Assembly: GCF_007431345.1 (NCBI RefSeq)
Contig: NZ_CP041730.1
Location: 3,038,001-3,102,000 of the forward strand
Reading direction: 5' to 3'
Origin: Chitinimonas arctica
GTDB taxonomy: Bacteria > Pseudomonadota > Gammaproteobacteria > Burkholderiales > Chitinimonadaceae
DNA length: 64,000 bases
Shown: piece by piece, positions 25,294 to 34,013 of the stretch
How positions within the stretch are numbered: the first letter of the stretch is position 1
How the letters are laid out: every line of letters starts with the position of its first letter
Notes under the pieces: model-generated
The model's database searches: none
What the model saw: the letters and a program-made list of their open reading frames with translations, nothing else
Told to the model about the DNA's origin: nothing
Translations under genes and position numbers: made by a program

Positions 25294-25704
25294 ATGCGAT
25301 TCATGATTATCGTGAAGGCCAATGCCGATACCGAAGCCGGCGTCATGCCCGATGAGCAGCTGCTGGGCGCAATGGTGGACTACCACGAAGCCTTGGCCAA
25401 AGCCGGCGTATTGCTCGATGCTACCGGGCTCAAGCCCAGTTCGGCAGGCTGGCGGGTCCGCTACGACAAAGGCGAGCGGACCATCATCGACGGTCCTTTC
25501 GCCGAGACCAAGGAGCTGATCGCCGGCTATACCTTGATACAGGTGCGATCCCGCGAAGAAGCGATGGAGTGGGTGCGGCGTTTTCCCGCGCCACATGGCA
25601 AGCAAGCGAGTGGCGAGATCGAAGTCCGCCAGCTGTTCGAACTGGATGACTTTACGCCAGGCGAATCCATAGCGCGTTTCCGTGAATTGGATGCCCAGCT
25701 GTAG
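25294..25704 (+). CDS. DGPF/YciI-family protein
   Basis: 136 residues of the YCII-related family. Signature IIDGPFAETKELIAGYTLIQ at about 68-87, preceded by the typical N-terminal MRFMIIVKA strand. I chose ATG 25294, behind GAGCAGGAGAGAG; an earlier in-frame ATG at 25258 lacks a binding site. It opens a tight run of genes leading to the sigma factor. A paralogue of the gene at 24799, sharing the DGPFAE core. Confidence 0.9.
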   Translation: MRFMIIVKANADTEAGVMPDEQLLGAMVDYHEALAKAGVLLDATGLKPSSAGWRVRYDKGERTIIDGPFAETKELIAGYTLIQVRSREEAMEWVRRFPAPHGKQASGEIEVRQLFELDDFTPGESIARFRELDAQL

Positions 25705-25732
25705 ACCCACCACCTATCCTGGAGGAATCATC

Positions 25733-26260
25733 ATGCTCAGCCTTATTCTGCTTGCACTCGCCATCGCCCTGCTCCTGCTGCTGATCCATGCAGCCAGACG
25801 ACCCGACACCTTCCGGATCGAACGCAGCACCCGCATCCAGGCCGCACCCGAGCGGGTCTTTGCCCTGATCAACGACCTGCACGGCTTCAACAGCTGGAAC
25901 CCTTTCGAAAAGAAGGACCCGGCGATCAAAGGCGAGTATGGCGCCATCACCAGCGGCCCCGGTGCCGTCTATGCCTGGGAGAGCCAGAAGGTGGGCGTGG
26001 GCCGGATGACCATCGTCGACACGGTGCCCGAATCCAGGGTCATCATGAAGCTCGATTTTTTCAAACCCTTTGTCGCTAATAATATGGCCGAATTCAACTT
26101 GCGGGCCGATCGCGACGGCACCCAGGTCAGTTGGGCCATGCACGGGCCGACGCCATTTATCTCCAAGCTGATGCAGGTGTTCTTCAGCATGGACAAGATG
26201 GTAGGGAAGGATTTCGATGACGGCCTGGCCAATCTCAAGACCTTGCTGGAGCGCCACTAA
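25733..26260 (+). CDS. SRPBCC-family (START/Bet v1-like) protein with N-terminal membrane anchor
   Basis: 175 residues. An N-terminal hydrophobic helix (MLSLILLALAIALLLLLI) is followed by an SRPBCC ligand-cavity domain beginning IERSTRIQAAPERVFALIND, with FNSWNPFEKKDP typical of the polyketide-cyclase/dehydrase subgroup. Such domains bind hydrophobic molecules; the ligand is unknown. GGAGGA precedes ATG 25733. Its place between a DGPF and a VOC gene fits the mix of small-molecule-binding proteins found around ECF42 genes. Confidence 0.82.
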   Translation: MLSLILLALAIALLLLLIHAARRPDTFRIERSTRIQAAPERVFALINDLHGFNSWNPFEKKDPAIKGEYGAITSGPGAVYAWESQKVGVGRMTIVDTVPESRVIMKLDFFKPFVANNMAEFNLRADRDGTQVSWAMHGPTPFISKLMQVFFSMDKMVGKDFDDGLANLKTLLERH

Positions 26261-26294
26261 CCATTTCTTTGCAATATGACGAGGAATGACAGCC

Positions 26295-26702
26295 ATGCAT
26301 AAGCAGATCTATCTCAATATCGCAGTAGCCGATCTCGACCGTTCCAAAGCCTTTTTCAAGCAGATCGGCTTTGATTTCGAGCCGAAATTCAGCAATGAGC
26401 AAGGCGCCTGCATGATCGTAGGCGACAATATTTTCACCATGCTGCTGACCAGGCCTTTCTTTCAAACCTTTACAGGCAAGCCGCTGAACGACGCCCGCGA
26501 GACGACGGAAGTCCTGATCTGCCTCTCCTGCGATAGCCGGGCCGAGGTGGACGAACTGGTCGCCAAAGCCATTGCCGCCGGTGGCGCTGCGCCACGTAAA
26601 CCACAAGACTACGGCTTTATGTACAGTCATGGCTTCGAAGACCTGGACGGGCATATCTGGGAATTGGCCTATATGGACCCGAACGCGGATTGCCCGGCAT
26701 GA
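26295..26702 (+). CDS. VOC-family (glyoxalase-fold) protein
   Basis: 135 residues with one vicinal-oxygen-chelate module: IYLNIAVADLDRSKAFFKQIGF at the start and YGFMYSHGFEDLDGHIWELAYM at the end. The final Glu of WELAY is at the usual metal-ligand place of the fold, but I cannot name a substrate. ATG 26295 follows GAGGAA by nine bases; ATG 26286 lies too close to it. The stop overlaps the sigma-factor start by four bases, so the two are co-translated. Confidence 0.85.
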   Translation: MHKQIYLNIAVADLDRSKAFFKQIGFDFEPKFSNEQGACMIVGDNIFTMLLTRPFFQTFTGKPLNDARETTEVLICLSCDSRAEVDELVAKAIAAGGAAPRKPQDYGFMYSHGFEDLDGHIWELAYMDPNADCPA

Positions 26703-27982
26703 TGAATGCAAGCCAGGCAGCGACGCACCAGGCGATCGAAGCGACCTGGCGGCTCGAATCCGCCAAGGTCATCGCCTGCGTCGCTCGCCTGGTGCGTGAT
26801 ATCGGCTTGGCGGAGGAACTGGCACAGGATGCATTGGTGGCGGCACTGGAGCATTGGCCGATCGAAGGTGTGCCTATCAACCCCGCGGCCTGGTTGATGA
26901 CCACCGCCAAACACCGCGCCCTCGATCGTTTGCGGCAAGACGTCTTGCATGCCCGCAAACAAGAGGAGCTAGGGCGGGATCTGGATGCATTGGAGGCCCA
27001 CTTGGTACCGGACTTTGTCGATGCACTGGATGCCGCCAGGGTAGATGACATCGGCGACGACCTGCTCAGGCTGATCTTCACTGCTTGTCATCCGGTGTTG
27101 TCCACCGAGGCGCGGGTCGCACTGACGCTACGTCTGCTGGGCGGTTTGAGTACCGAGGAAATCGCCCGCGCGTTCCTGTTGCCGGAAGCCACCATTGCCC
27201 AACGCATCGTCCGAGCCAAGCGCACCCTGACCGCCGCCAAGGTACCGTTCGAAGTACCGCAGGCCGATGCACGTGCGCCCAGGCTGGCCTCGGTACTTGA
27301 AGTCATCTACCTTATCTTCAATGAAGGGTATGCCGCCACGGCCGGCGACGACTGGATGCGCCCGGCCTTATGTGAGGAAGCACTGCGCCTGGGTCGTATC
27401 CTGGCGGAACTGAGTCCGCACGAAAGCGAAGTACACGGGCTGGTGGCCTTGATGGAAATCCAGGCTTCACGTAGTCACGCCCGGGTCGATGCGCAAGGCC
27501 AACCAGTGCTATTGTTGGAACAGGATCGTCGTCGCTGGGACCGGCTACTTATCCGCCGCGGCTTGAGCGCATTGGCGAAAGCGCAGTCGCTCGGCGGTGC
27601 AAGCGGCCCCTATACCTTGCAAGCCGCCCTATCGGCCTGCCATGCCCGGGCCCAGACGGCGGCGGATACCGACTGGTTCCAGATCGTGGCGCTTTATGAT
27701 GCACTGACGCAGGTCGCGCCCTCTCCCGTGGTGGAGCTGAATCGTGCGGTCGCGGTCGGCATGGCCTTTGGGCCGGCCGCCGGCTTGGAGATAGTCGACA
27801 CACTGATTGCGCACCCTGCCCTGGCGAACTACCACTGGTTGCCCAGCGTGCGGGGCGATCTACTGGCCAAGCTTGGACAGATGGAAGCGGCACGGGCGTC
27901 GTTCAAGCAGGCTGCCGGGATGACGCGCAACGGGCGGGAGCGGGCATTGTTGCTGGCGCGGGCGGCAGACGTGGGGGCGTAG
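26699..27982 (+). CDS. ECF sigma factor of the ECF42 type with long C-terminal extension
   Basis: 427 residues, over twice the size of a plain ECF sigma factor. Region 2 spans about 10-85 (VRDIGLAEELAQDALVAALE, PAAWLMTTAKHRALDRLR), region 4 about 125-180 (ALTLRLLGGLSTEEIARAFL, EATIAQRIVRAKRTL). The rest, about 190-425, is a helical TPR-like extension containing YLIFNEGYAAT and SPVVELNRAVAVGMAFGP. In ECF42 proteins this extension is needed for activity and no anti-sigma factor is present; none is seen here. Linked DGPF genes and the promoter at 25210 support the class. TTG 26690 is in frame but the ATGA overlap at 26699 is the better start. Confidence 0.9.
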   Translation: MMNASQAATHQAIEATWRLESAKVIACVARLVRDIGLAEELAQDALVAALEHWPIEGVPINPAAWLMTTAKHRALDRLRQDVLHARKQEELGRDLDALEAHLVPDFVDALDAARVDDIGDDLLRLIFTACHPVLSTEARVALTLRLLGGLSTEEIARAFLLPEATIAQRIVRAKRTLTAAKVPFEVPQADARAPRLASVLEVIYLIFNEGYAATAGDDWMRPALCEEALRLGRILAELSPHESEVHGLVALMEIQASRSHARVDAQGQPVLLLEQDRRRWDRLLIRRGLSALAKAQSLGGASGPYTLQAALSACHARAQTAADTDWFQIVALYDALTQVAPSPVVELNRAVAVGMAFGPAAGLEIVDTLIAHPALANYHWLPSVRGDLLAKLGQMEAARASFKQAAGMTRNGRERALLLARAADVGA

Positions 27983-28076
27983 TGTCGACCTGGGACGGCA
28001 GATCTTGTTTCGCCCTGTCATCAAATCAGCGATTTGCTTGCGTATGCTGAGCGCACCATCCTGGCGGGAGAAGATC

Positions 28077-28946
28077 ATGCTGTATCCGGAACTGTTTGCG
28101 TCGCTGGAAAAAGCACGTTGGAGCATGAAGGACGATATTCCCTGGGACGCCTTCGAGCCCGCCCGGCTCACTGACGAACAAGCCCAGACAATTCGGCTGA
28201 ACGCCATTACCGAGTGGTCGGCTTTACCCGCGACCGAAATGTTCTTGCGCGACAACCGGGACGACAGCGATTTCTCCGCCTTTATGTCGGTCTGGTTCTA
28301 CGAGGAGCAGAAGCACTCCCTGGTACTGATGGAATATCTGCGTCGTTTCCGGCCGGCACTGCTGCCGACCGAGGCGGAGCTGCATGCCGTCCGATTCGAA
28401 TTCGATCCCGCTCCTCCCCTGGAAACGTTGATGCTGCATTTTTGCGGCGAGCTGAGGCTCACCCAATGGTATCGGCAGGCATCGGACTGGCATAGCGAAC
28501 CGGTGATCAAGCATATCTACAAGACCATCTCCCAAGATGAGGCCAGGCATGGGGGGGCCTATCTGAAGTATATGAAGCGGGCGATCGAGCGGCTCGGCGA
28601 CGAGGCGCGCTATGCCTTTGCCAAGATCGGTGTGCTGATGGCCGCCAGCGGCAAATCCGGTAAGCCCATGCATCCGACCAATCTGCACGTCAACCAATCG
28701 CTCTATCCGCTAGATACCATACAAAGCCGGCTACCCGATCCGGATTGGCTGGCACATTGGCTGGACGAGCAAATTCATTTCGACAAGGCGTGCGAGGCGC
28801 GGGTGATTGGCGGTATCCTGCGCAATCTAGCCAGTCTATTCGACCGTACTTTCGATACCCCTTCCCAACTCAATCTCTACCGTAAGGAATTGCAGCGTCG
28901 GATCGCTGCCACCACGCACGTGGCGGATGGTCTCGCCGCCGCATAG
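28077..28946 (+). CDS. Ferritin-like diiron protein, possibly acyl-ACP desaturase-like
   Basis: 289 residues, mostly helical. Two ExxH pairs are visible: Glu77-x-x-His80 (EEQKH) and Glu155-x-x-His158 (DEARH), with further candidate ligand Glu46 or Glu54 and Glu125. This is the carboxylate-bridged diiron pattern of soluble acyl-ACP desaturases and related oxidases. No signal peptide or membrane helix is seen. GGGAG before ATG 28077 sets the start. The substrate is unknown; it lies 94 bases after the sigma factor and may or may not share its transcript. A membrane desaturase of unrelated fold lies nearby at 30832. Confidence 0.7.
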   Translation: MLYPELFASLEKARWSMKDDIPWDAFEPARLTDEQAQTIRLNAITEWSALPATEMFLRDNRDDSDFSAFMSVWFYEEQKHSLVLMEYLRRFRPALLPTEAELHAVRFEFDPAPPLETLMLHFCGELRLTQWYRQASDWHSEPVIKHIYKTISQDEARHGGAYLKYMKRAIERLGDEARYAFAKIGVLMAASGKSGKPMHPTNLHVNQSLYPLDTIQSRLPDPDWLAHWLDEQIHFDKACEARVIGGILRNLASLFDRTFDTPSQLNLYRKELQRRIAATTHVADGLAAA

Positions 28947-28951
28947 GCGCC

Positions 28952-29446
28952 ATGAACCCGTATCTCCCCGCTGATTTTGAAGACAAGCTCTGCGCACCGG
29001 AACATTTGGCCGAACGTTTGGCACGGCTTCCCCGGCCCTTGGTGTTTACCAACGGCTGTTTCGATATCCTGCACCGCGGCCATGTGACCTATCTGGCGCA
29101 AGCCCGGGCCTTGGGCGCCAGCATGGTGGTGGCGGTCAATACCGATGCCTCGGTCAGGCGCTTGGGCAAGGGTGATGACCGGCCCATCAATCCCACCGAG
29201 AATCGTGCTGCCGTCCTGGCGGCCTTGGCGGCGGTGGATCTGGTGACCTGGTTCGATGCCGATACCCCCCTGGAACTGATACTTGCCATCGCGCCCGACC
29301 GTTTGGTGAAAGGCGGGGATTGGACCGCCGACAAGATCGTCGGTAGCCGCGAAGTGCTGGCACGGGGCGGCCAGGTGCATTCCATCCCCTTTCAATTCGA
29401 CACCTCGACGACCGCGACCCTGCGCAAGATTCGCGCTGCACAATAA
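28952..29446 (+). CDS. rfaE2: D-glycero-beta-D-manno-heptose 1-phosphate adenylyltransferase
   Basis: 164-residue nucleotidyltransferase that makes ADP-heptose precursor for the lipopolysaccharide core. It corresponds to the C-terminal half of E. coli HldE, here a separate protein as in many betaproteobacteria. The nucleotide-binding signature is TNGCFDILHRGH with the HxGH motif; RPINPTENRAAVLAAL and KGGDWTADKIVG are further conserved blocks. Starts only five bases after the diiron gene, so they are probably co-transcribed. Confidence 0.93.
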   Translation: MNPYLPADFEDKLCAPEHLAERLARLPRPLVFTNGCFDILHRGHVTYLAQARALGASMVVAVNTDASVRRLGKGDDRPINPTENRAAVLAALAAVDLVTWFDADTPLELILAIAPDRLVKGGDWTADKIVGSREVLARGGQVHSIPFQFDTSTTATLRKIRAAQ

Positions 29447-29454
29447 GGGCCGCC

Positions 29455-30777
29455 ATGACTGTGACGCATCACCCCACCCCGCTCTACGACCTTATCGAGG
29501 AATTTCAACGGCAGGGGCTAAGCGAGCCCTATCTGCTGACGCAAGTGGTCGTGATTCTGTTGAGTGCCCTGGCGGCCTGGGTGTTCAGCCGGGCGCTCCG
29601 CCCCAAGGTACGCCGAGCCGGCGCCGCCAATTGGAAAGTCAGTTCAGAAGGCGTGGCCAGGCTGCTTTACCCGCTGATTTTCTGGGTGAGCGTGGAGATA
29701 GGCACGGTGTTTTGGCGCGGTGAACATAGCGTCACCCTATTGAGGCTGTTTTCAAGCTTGCTATCGGTCCTGGTACTGGTGCGTGCACTGGCTTATCTAT
29801 TGCAAGCGGTGTTTGTCCAGTCGGAGTGGGTAAAGCGGGCCATCAAGGTCCTGGCCTGGATGGTTTGGCTGGTATTTGCCCTGCATATTACCGGTGCACT
29901 GCCGGAAATCGAGGCTGGCTTGATAGGCATCAAGTTCCGGCTAGGGAAGCAGGACATCAACTTGCTGATGGTGATCAATGGCGTCATATCGGTTGCCGTG
30001 ACCGTACTGCTCGCCATGTGGCTGGGCCGCTTGACCGAACAGCGGGTGATGGCCGCCACCTCCCTGGACTTAAGCCTGCGCGTGGTGGTCACCAAGGTAC
30101 TGCGCACTATTCTGGTGCTTATGGGCATATTGATTGCTCTGCCCTTGGTAGGGATAGACCTGACCGTGCTGTCGGTTTTCGGCGGCGCGCTGGGCGTGGG
30201 CCTGGGATTCGGATTGCAGAAGGTGGCCAGCAACTATGTATCGGGATTTATTATTCTGCTCGATGGGTCCATCCGCATCGGCGATATCGTTGTGATCGAC
30301 AATCGGCAGGGTACGATCTCCAGCATCACCTCGCGCTATGTGCTGCTGCAGCTGGGCGATGGTACCGAAGCCATCATCCCCAACGAAACCTTGATCACCT
30401 CCACGGTGCTGAATCTGTCGCACTCGAATAAGCTGATCCGGGTGGTGATGCCCTTTCTGGTGGCCTACGGAGCCAACCTGGACTTGGTCAGCAGCTTGCT
30501 GCTGGCCGCCGCAGCCGAGGAAGAGCGGATATTGAAGGATCCCGCGCCGGCATTTTTCCTGAAACAGTTTGGCGACAAGGGCATCGAGTTGGAACTGGCC
30601 TTCTGGATCGGTGATCCGGATCAAGGTACCGGCTCCTTGCGATCGACCTTGAACATGCAGATCTGGCGCGCCTTCAGTCAGCATGGGATAGAAATCCCCA
30701 ACCCGCGCCAGGAAATACATTTGCATTACGATAAGGCTGAGTCGGGTATTGAAGTGTCATCTTCGAGCACGCGCTAG
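29455..30777 (+). CDS. MscS-family mechanosensitive channel
   Basis: 440 residues with about five or six membrane helices. The pore-lining helix and beta domain are recognisable: VFGGALGVGLGFGLQKVASN near residue 240, then SGFIILLDGSIRIGDIVVID and AIIPNETLITSTVLNLS. Longer than E. coli MscS because of extra N-terminal helices, as in MscS-like relatives. It releases solutes on membrane tension. Eight bases after rfaE2. Confidence 0.92.
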   Translation: MTVTHHPTPLYDLIEEFQRQGLSEPYLLTQVVVILLSALAAWVFSRALRPKVRRAGAANWKVSSEGVARLLYPLIFWVSVEIGTVFWRGEHSVTLLRLFSSLLSVLVLVRALAYLLQAVFVQSEWVKRAIKVLAWMVWLVFALHITGALPEIEAGLIGIKFRLGKQDINLLMVINGVISVAVTVLLAMWLGRLTEQRVMAATSLDLSLRVVVTKVLRTILVLMGILIALPLVGIDLTVLSVFGGALGVGLGFGLQKVASNYVSGFIILLDGSIRIGDIVVIDNRQGTISSITSRYVLLQLGDGTEAIIPNETLITSTVLNLSHSNKLIRVVMPFLVAYGANLDLVSSLLLAAAAEEERILKDPAPAFFLKQFGDKGIELELAFWIGDPDQGTGSLRSTLNMQIWRAFSQHGIEIPNPRQEIHLHYDKAESGIEVSSSSTR

Positions 30778-30831
30778 GCAATTGAAAAGGCGTAAAATTG
30801 TTTTTTTGTAGTCCGTCACAAGGGAATTGCA

Positions 30832-32028
30832 ATGCTTCATTGGCTAAATGGCCTGGTTGAACTGCCGTGGTGGGGGTATATCCTCGTTGCGCTGGGCCTG
30901 ACCCACATCACCATCGCTTCGGTAACCATTTTCCTGCACCGGCATCAGGCGCATCGGTCCCTGGATCTGCATCCGATCCCCAGCCATTTCTTCCGCTTCT
31001 GGCTGTGGCTGACGACCGGCATGATCACCAAGGAGTGGGCTGCCGTCCATCGTAAGCACCATGCCCGTTGCGAGACGCCGGATGATCCGCATAGCCCGCA
31101 AACACGCGGTATCAAGAAGGTCTTGCTGGAAGGCTCGGAGCTCTACCGTGTCGAGTCGAAGAATAGCGAGACCCTGGCGAACTTCGGTCACGGCACGCCG
31201 GACGATTGGCTGGAACGCCATGTCTATACCAAGCGCAGCATGTGGGGCGTGATCGCCATGGCGATCATCAATATGCTGCTGTTCGGACCGAACGGTATCT
31301 GGATCTGGGCCGTGCAGATGATCTGGATTCCCATCACCGCCGCCGGCATCATCAACGGCATCGGCCATTTCTGGGGCTATCGCAATTTCGAAAACGAAGA
31401 TGCTTCGCGCAATATCGTGCCGTGGGGCATCCTGATCGGCGGCGAGGAACTGCACAACAATCACCATACCTTCGGGACATCGGCCAAGCTGTCCAACAAG
31501 CCATGGGAATTCGATATCGGCTGGTTGTATATCCGTACCCTGGAAGTGCTGGGAATGGCCAAGGTGAAGCGGGTCGCGCCGGCGGTAAAGGTGGTCGCAC
31601 CCAAGCCGCAAGCCGATCTGGAAACCTTGCAGGCGGTGATTGCCAATCGTTATGAGATTGCCGCTGTCTATGCCCGCCAGCTGAAAGCCACCGTGGCGCT
31701 GGAAATCGAACAATTGCGCGAACGTGCCCCGCATATGCCGCAATTCCAGTTCAATCCCAAGCGCGCCATGAAGCGCTGGCTGAAGCAGGATCGCAAGGAC
31801 ACGCCAACGGAAGATCAAGCCAAGCTGGATGCGCTGTTGGCCGAATCCAAGGTATTGCATACGGTTTACAATATGCGCCAGGAGTTGACGGCGCTGTGGG
31901 AACGCTCCTCCAGCTCCAAGGAACAACTGCTCAAGCAACTGCAGGATTGGTGCGCGCGCGCCGAAGCCAGTGGTATCGAAGCACTGCGCGAGTTCTCCTT
32001 GCGCTTGCGGGGCGTAGCCCTGGCATAA
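30832..32028 (+). CDS. Membrane acyl-lipid/acyl-CoA desaturase
   Basis: 398 residues. Three histidine boxes for the diiron site are visible: HRHQAH (36-41), HRKHH (73-77) and HNNHH (208-212), on a membrane-helix framework, typical of delta-9 desaturases that add a double bond to fatty chains and so adjust membrane fluidity. The C-terminal 150 residues, after about 250, are charged and helical and go beyond the usual catalytic core; their role is unknown. Preceded by its own AT-rich gap of 54 bases. Confidence 0.92.
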   Translation: MLHWLNGLVELPWWGYILVALGLTHITIASVTIFLHRHQAHRSLDLHPIPSHFFRFWLWLTTGMITKEWAAVHRKHHARCETPDDPHSPQTRGIKKVLLEGSELYRVESKNSETLANFGHGTPDDWLERHVYTKRSMWGVIAMAIINMLLFGPNGIWIWAVQMIWIPITAAGIINGIGHFWGYRNFENEDASRNIVPWGILIGGEELHNNHHTFGTSAKLSNKPWEFDIGWLYIRTLEVLGMAKVKRVAPAVKVVAPKPQADLETLQAVIANRYEIAAVYARQLKATVALEIEQLRERAPHMPQFQFNPKRAMKRWLKQDRKDTPTEDQAKLDALLAESKVLHTVYNMRQELTALWERSSSSKEQLLKQLQDWCARAEASGIEALREFSLRLRGVALA

Positions 32029-32095
32029 TTGCCCTCTTGTCCAGCCGGGGCGGTCCTGTGGCCGCCCCGTTGCGTTTGTCATCCAAGGAAGAACT

Positions 32096-32446
32096 ATGTC
32101 TATTCAGCGTTACCACGTGGGACCCCGACTGTCCGAGATCGTCGTCCACAACAATACGGTCTACCTGGCCGGCCAAGTGGCGGAAGCGACCCTGAAGCTG
32201 GGTGTCAAGGCGCAGACCGAAGAAACGCTGGGCATGATAGACCGGCTGCTTGGCGAAGTAGGCAGCGACAAGACCAAGATCCTCACGGCGCAGATCTGGC
32301 TGGCCGATATGGCCGACTACGACGGCATGAACGAAGCCTGGTCGGCCTGGGTACCGCAAGGCCACACGCCTGCTCGCGCCACGGTGGAATCGAAGCTGGC
32401 TTCGCCCGACTACAAGGTCGAGATCAAGATCGTCGCTGCGCTGTAA
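32096..32446 (+). CDS. RidA-family protein
   Basis: 116 residues of the YjgF/YER057c/UK114 family, which in RidA itself destroys reactive enamine/imine intermediates. Seen are VYLAGQVAE and the C-terminal GHTPARATVESKLASPDYKVEI containing the Arg that binds the carboxylate in active members and a Glu just behind. It resembles the YoaB-like subgroup more than canonical RidA. GGAAG before ATG 32096. Confidence 0.88.
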   Translation: MSIQRYHVGPRLSEIVVHNNTVYLAGQVAEATLKLGVKAQTEETLGMIDRLLGEVGSDKTKILTAQIWLADMADYDGMNEAWSAWVPQGHTPARATVESKLASPDYKVEIKIVAAL

Positions 32447-32466
32447 AGCACGGCTACCCCATCAAT

Positions 32467-32509
32467 CGGCCCCCGTTTCGCATCGTGTGAAGCGGGGGCC
32501 GTGTTTTTC
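32467..32509 (+). terminator. Terminator after ridA-like gene
   Basis: Arms CGGCCCCCG and CGGGGGCCG with partly paired inner bases, followed by TTTTT at 32504. Confidence 0.88.
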
Positions 32510-32526
32510 ACACTATGCTGTAGCTC

Positions 32527-33144
32527 ATGGAAACCACCTCCTTTATCTCCGCCACCGTCCTGCTGATCCTGGTGACCGATCCGCTGGGCAATATTCCGCT
32601 GTTTGTCGGACTGCTGCGCCAGGTCGATCCGGCCAGGCGGCGGCGCATCATCATCCGCGAAGTGTTCCTGGCTTACTCGCTGCTGTTGTTCTTCCTGTTT
32701 TTTGGCCAGCGTGTCCTGGATGTGATGCATCTGAGCGAAACCTCGCTGGGTATCGCCGGCGGCGTGATCCTGTTCCTGATCTCGCTGAAAATGATCTTTC
32801 CCCACCCGGAAGGCGCCTTCGCCCACCAGGTCAAAGGCGAGCCCTTCCTGGTGCCGCTGGCCATACCCTTTATTGCCGGGCCGTCGGCCATCGCGACCGT
32901 GCTGCTGATGGTGTCCCGCGACCCCGATAGGATCGTCGAGTGGATAGGCGCCTTGACGGTGGCCATGCTGGTCTCCGCCGTCGTACTGGGCTTTGCCGAG
33001 AAGATCGCGGAATTCCTCGGTGAGCAGGTCACCATGGCCTTCGAACGGCTGATGGGACTGATATTGACCGCCATCGCCATCGAAATGCTGTTGGGAGGCA
33101 TCCAGGCCTTTGTGCTGCAGATACGTAATGCTCCCCCCTTATAA
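32527..33144 (+). CDS. MarC-family integral membrane protein
   Basis: 205 residues with about six membrane helices. Family hallmarks are LLILVTDPLGNIPLFVGLL near the N-terminus and PFLVPLAIPFIAGPSAIATVLL in the middle. The physiological substrate of MarC proteins is not known; some are annotated as amino-acid exporters. Short gap of 30 bases to rpiA. Confidence 0.9.
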   Translation: METTSFISATVLLILVTDPLGNIPLFVGLLRQVDPARRRRIIIREVFLAYSLLLFFLFFGQRVLDVMHLSETSLGIAGGVILFLISLKMIFPHPEGAFAHQVKGEPFLVPLAIPFIAGPSAIATVLLMVSRDPDRIVEWIGALTVAMLVSAVVLGFAEKIAEFLGEQVTMAFERLMGLILTAIAIEMLLGGIQAFVLQIRNAPPL

Positions 33145-33174
33145 TTCACCTTTTACCGCATTCCTGGAGTTCCT

Positions 33175-33831
33175 ATGACGCTTGATGACATGAAAAAGGC
33201 GGCCGCACGCGCCGCCATCGCCTTTGTACCCGACAACTGCGTCGTCGGCGTCGGCACCGGCTCCACCGCCAACCACTTCATCGACGCGCTGGCCGAGATC
33301 AAGGGCCGTATCGAGGGCGCGGTAGCCAGTTCCGAAGCATCCGCCGCGCGGCTCAAATCGCATGGCATCGCGGTGTTCGATCTGAATGCCGTGGATCGGC
33401 TGCCCATCTATGTGGACGGCGCCGACGAAATCAATCGGCACCTGCATGCGGTCAAGGGCGGCGGGGCTGCGTTGACACGGGAAAAGATCGTGGCGGCGGT
33501 GGCGGAACAATTCATCTGCATCGCGGACGAAAGCAAGCTGGTGGATATTTTGGGCAAGTTTCCCCTGCCGGTGGAAGTGATCCCGATGGCGCGTAGCCAT
33601 GTCGCACGGGAGCTGGTGCAGCTCGGCGGCCGGCCGGTCTACCGCGAGGGCGTGGTGACCGACAACGGCAATATCATCCTGGATGTGCACGGCCTGGCCA
33701 TTGCCGAACCGGGCAAGCTGGAGGGCGAGATCAATCAGATCGTCGGCGTGGTGACCAATGGCTTGTTCGCCCGCCGCCGTGCCGATGTACTGCTGCTTGG
33801 TGGCAGCAGTGGCGTACAGACGATTCGATAG
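33175..33831 (+). CDS. rpiA: Ribose-5-phosphate isomerase A
   Basis: 218 residues; interconverts ribose-5-phosphate and ribulose-5-phosphate in the pentose phosphate pathway. Substrate loop VGVGTGSTANHF, YVDGADEI with catalytic acids, and KGGGAALTREK are all present at family positions (about 24, 80 and 95). Confidence 0.97.
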   Translation: MTLDDMKKAAARAAIAFVPDNCVVGVGTGSTANHFIDALAEIKGRIEGAVASSEASAARLKSHGIAVFDLNAVDRLPIYVDGADEINRHLHAVKGGGAALTREKIVAAVAEQFICIADESKLVDILGKFPLPVEVIPMARSHVARELVQLGGRPVYREGVVTDNGNIILDVHGLAIAEPGKLEGEINQIVGVVTNGLFARRRADVLLLGGSSGVQTIR

Positions 33832-33963
33832 GCACCATCCCGCCGGCCCTTGTCACAGAAATTTCTTTTGGCTCGGACGGGCGGGCATGCCAAGCTAGGA
33901 TCGCGCCCTTTTTTTCGGCGCAAGTGTGGTTGCTTCGCGGCCGCGTAGTTGAATATGTCTCAG

Positions 33964-33985
33964 CCTCCCCCTGTACGAGGGGAGG
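33964..33985 (+). other. Hairpin in phoU leader
   Basis: Seven-base arms CCTCCCC and GGGGAGG around an 8-base loop, 28 bases before the phoU start. No T-run; could be an RNA stability or control element. Confidence 0.45.
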
Positions 33986-34013
33986 GGTCGTTTATATCCG
34001 AGGGAATTGCACG

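Noticed and set aside
27983..28009. TGTCGA directly after the sigma-factor stop, as an ECF42 promoter for the diiron gene
   Set aside because: At 16-17 bases downstream there is no CGTC or CGAT. The hexamer alone is expected by chance.
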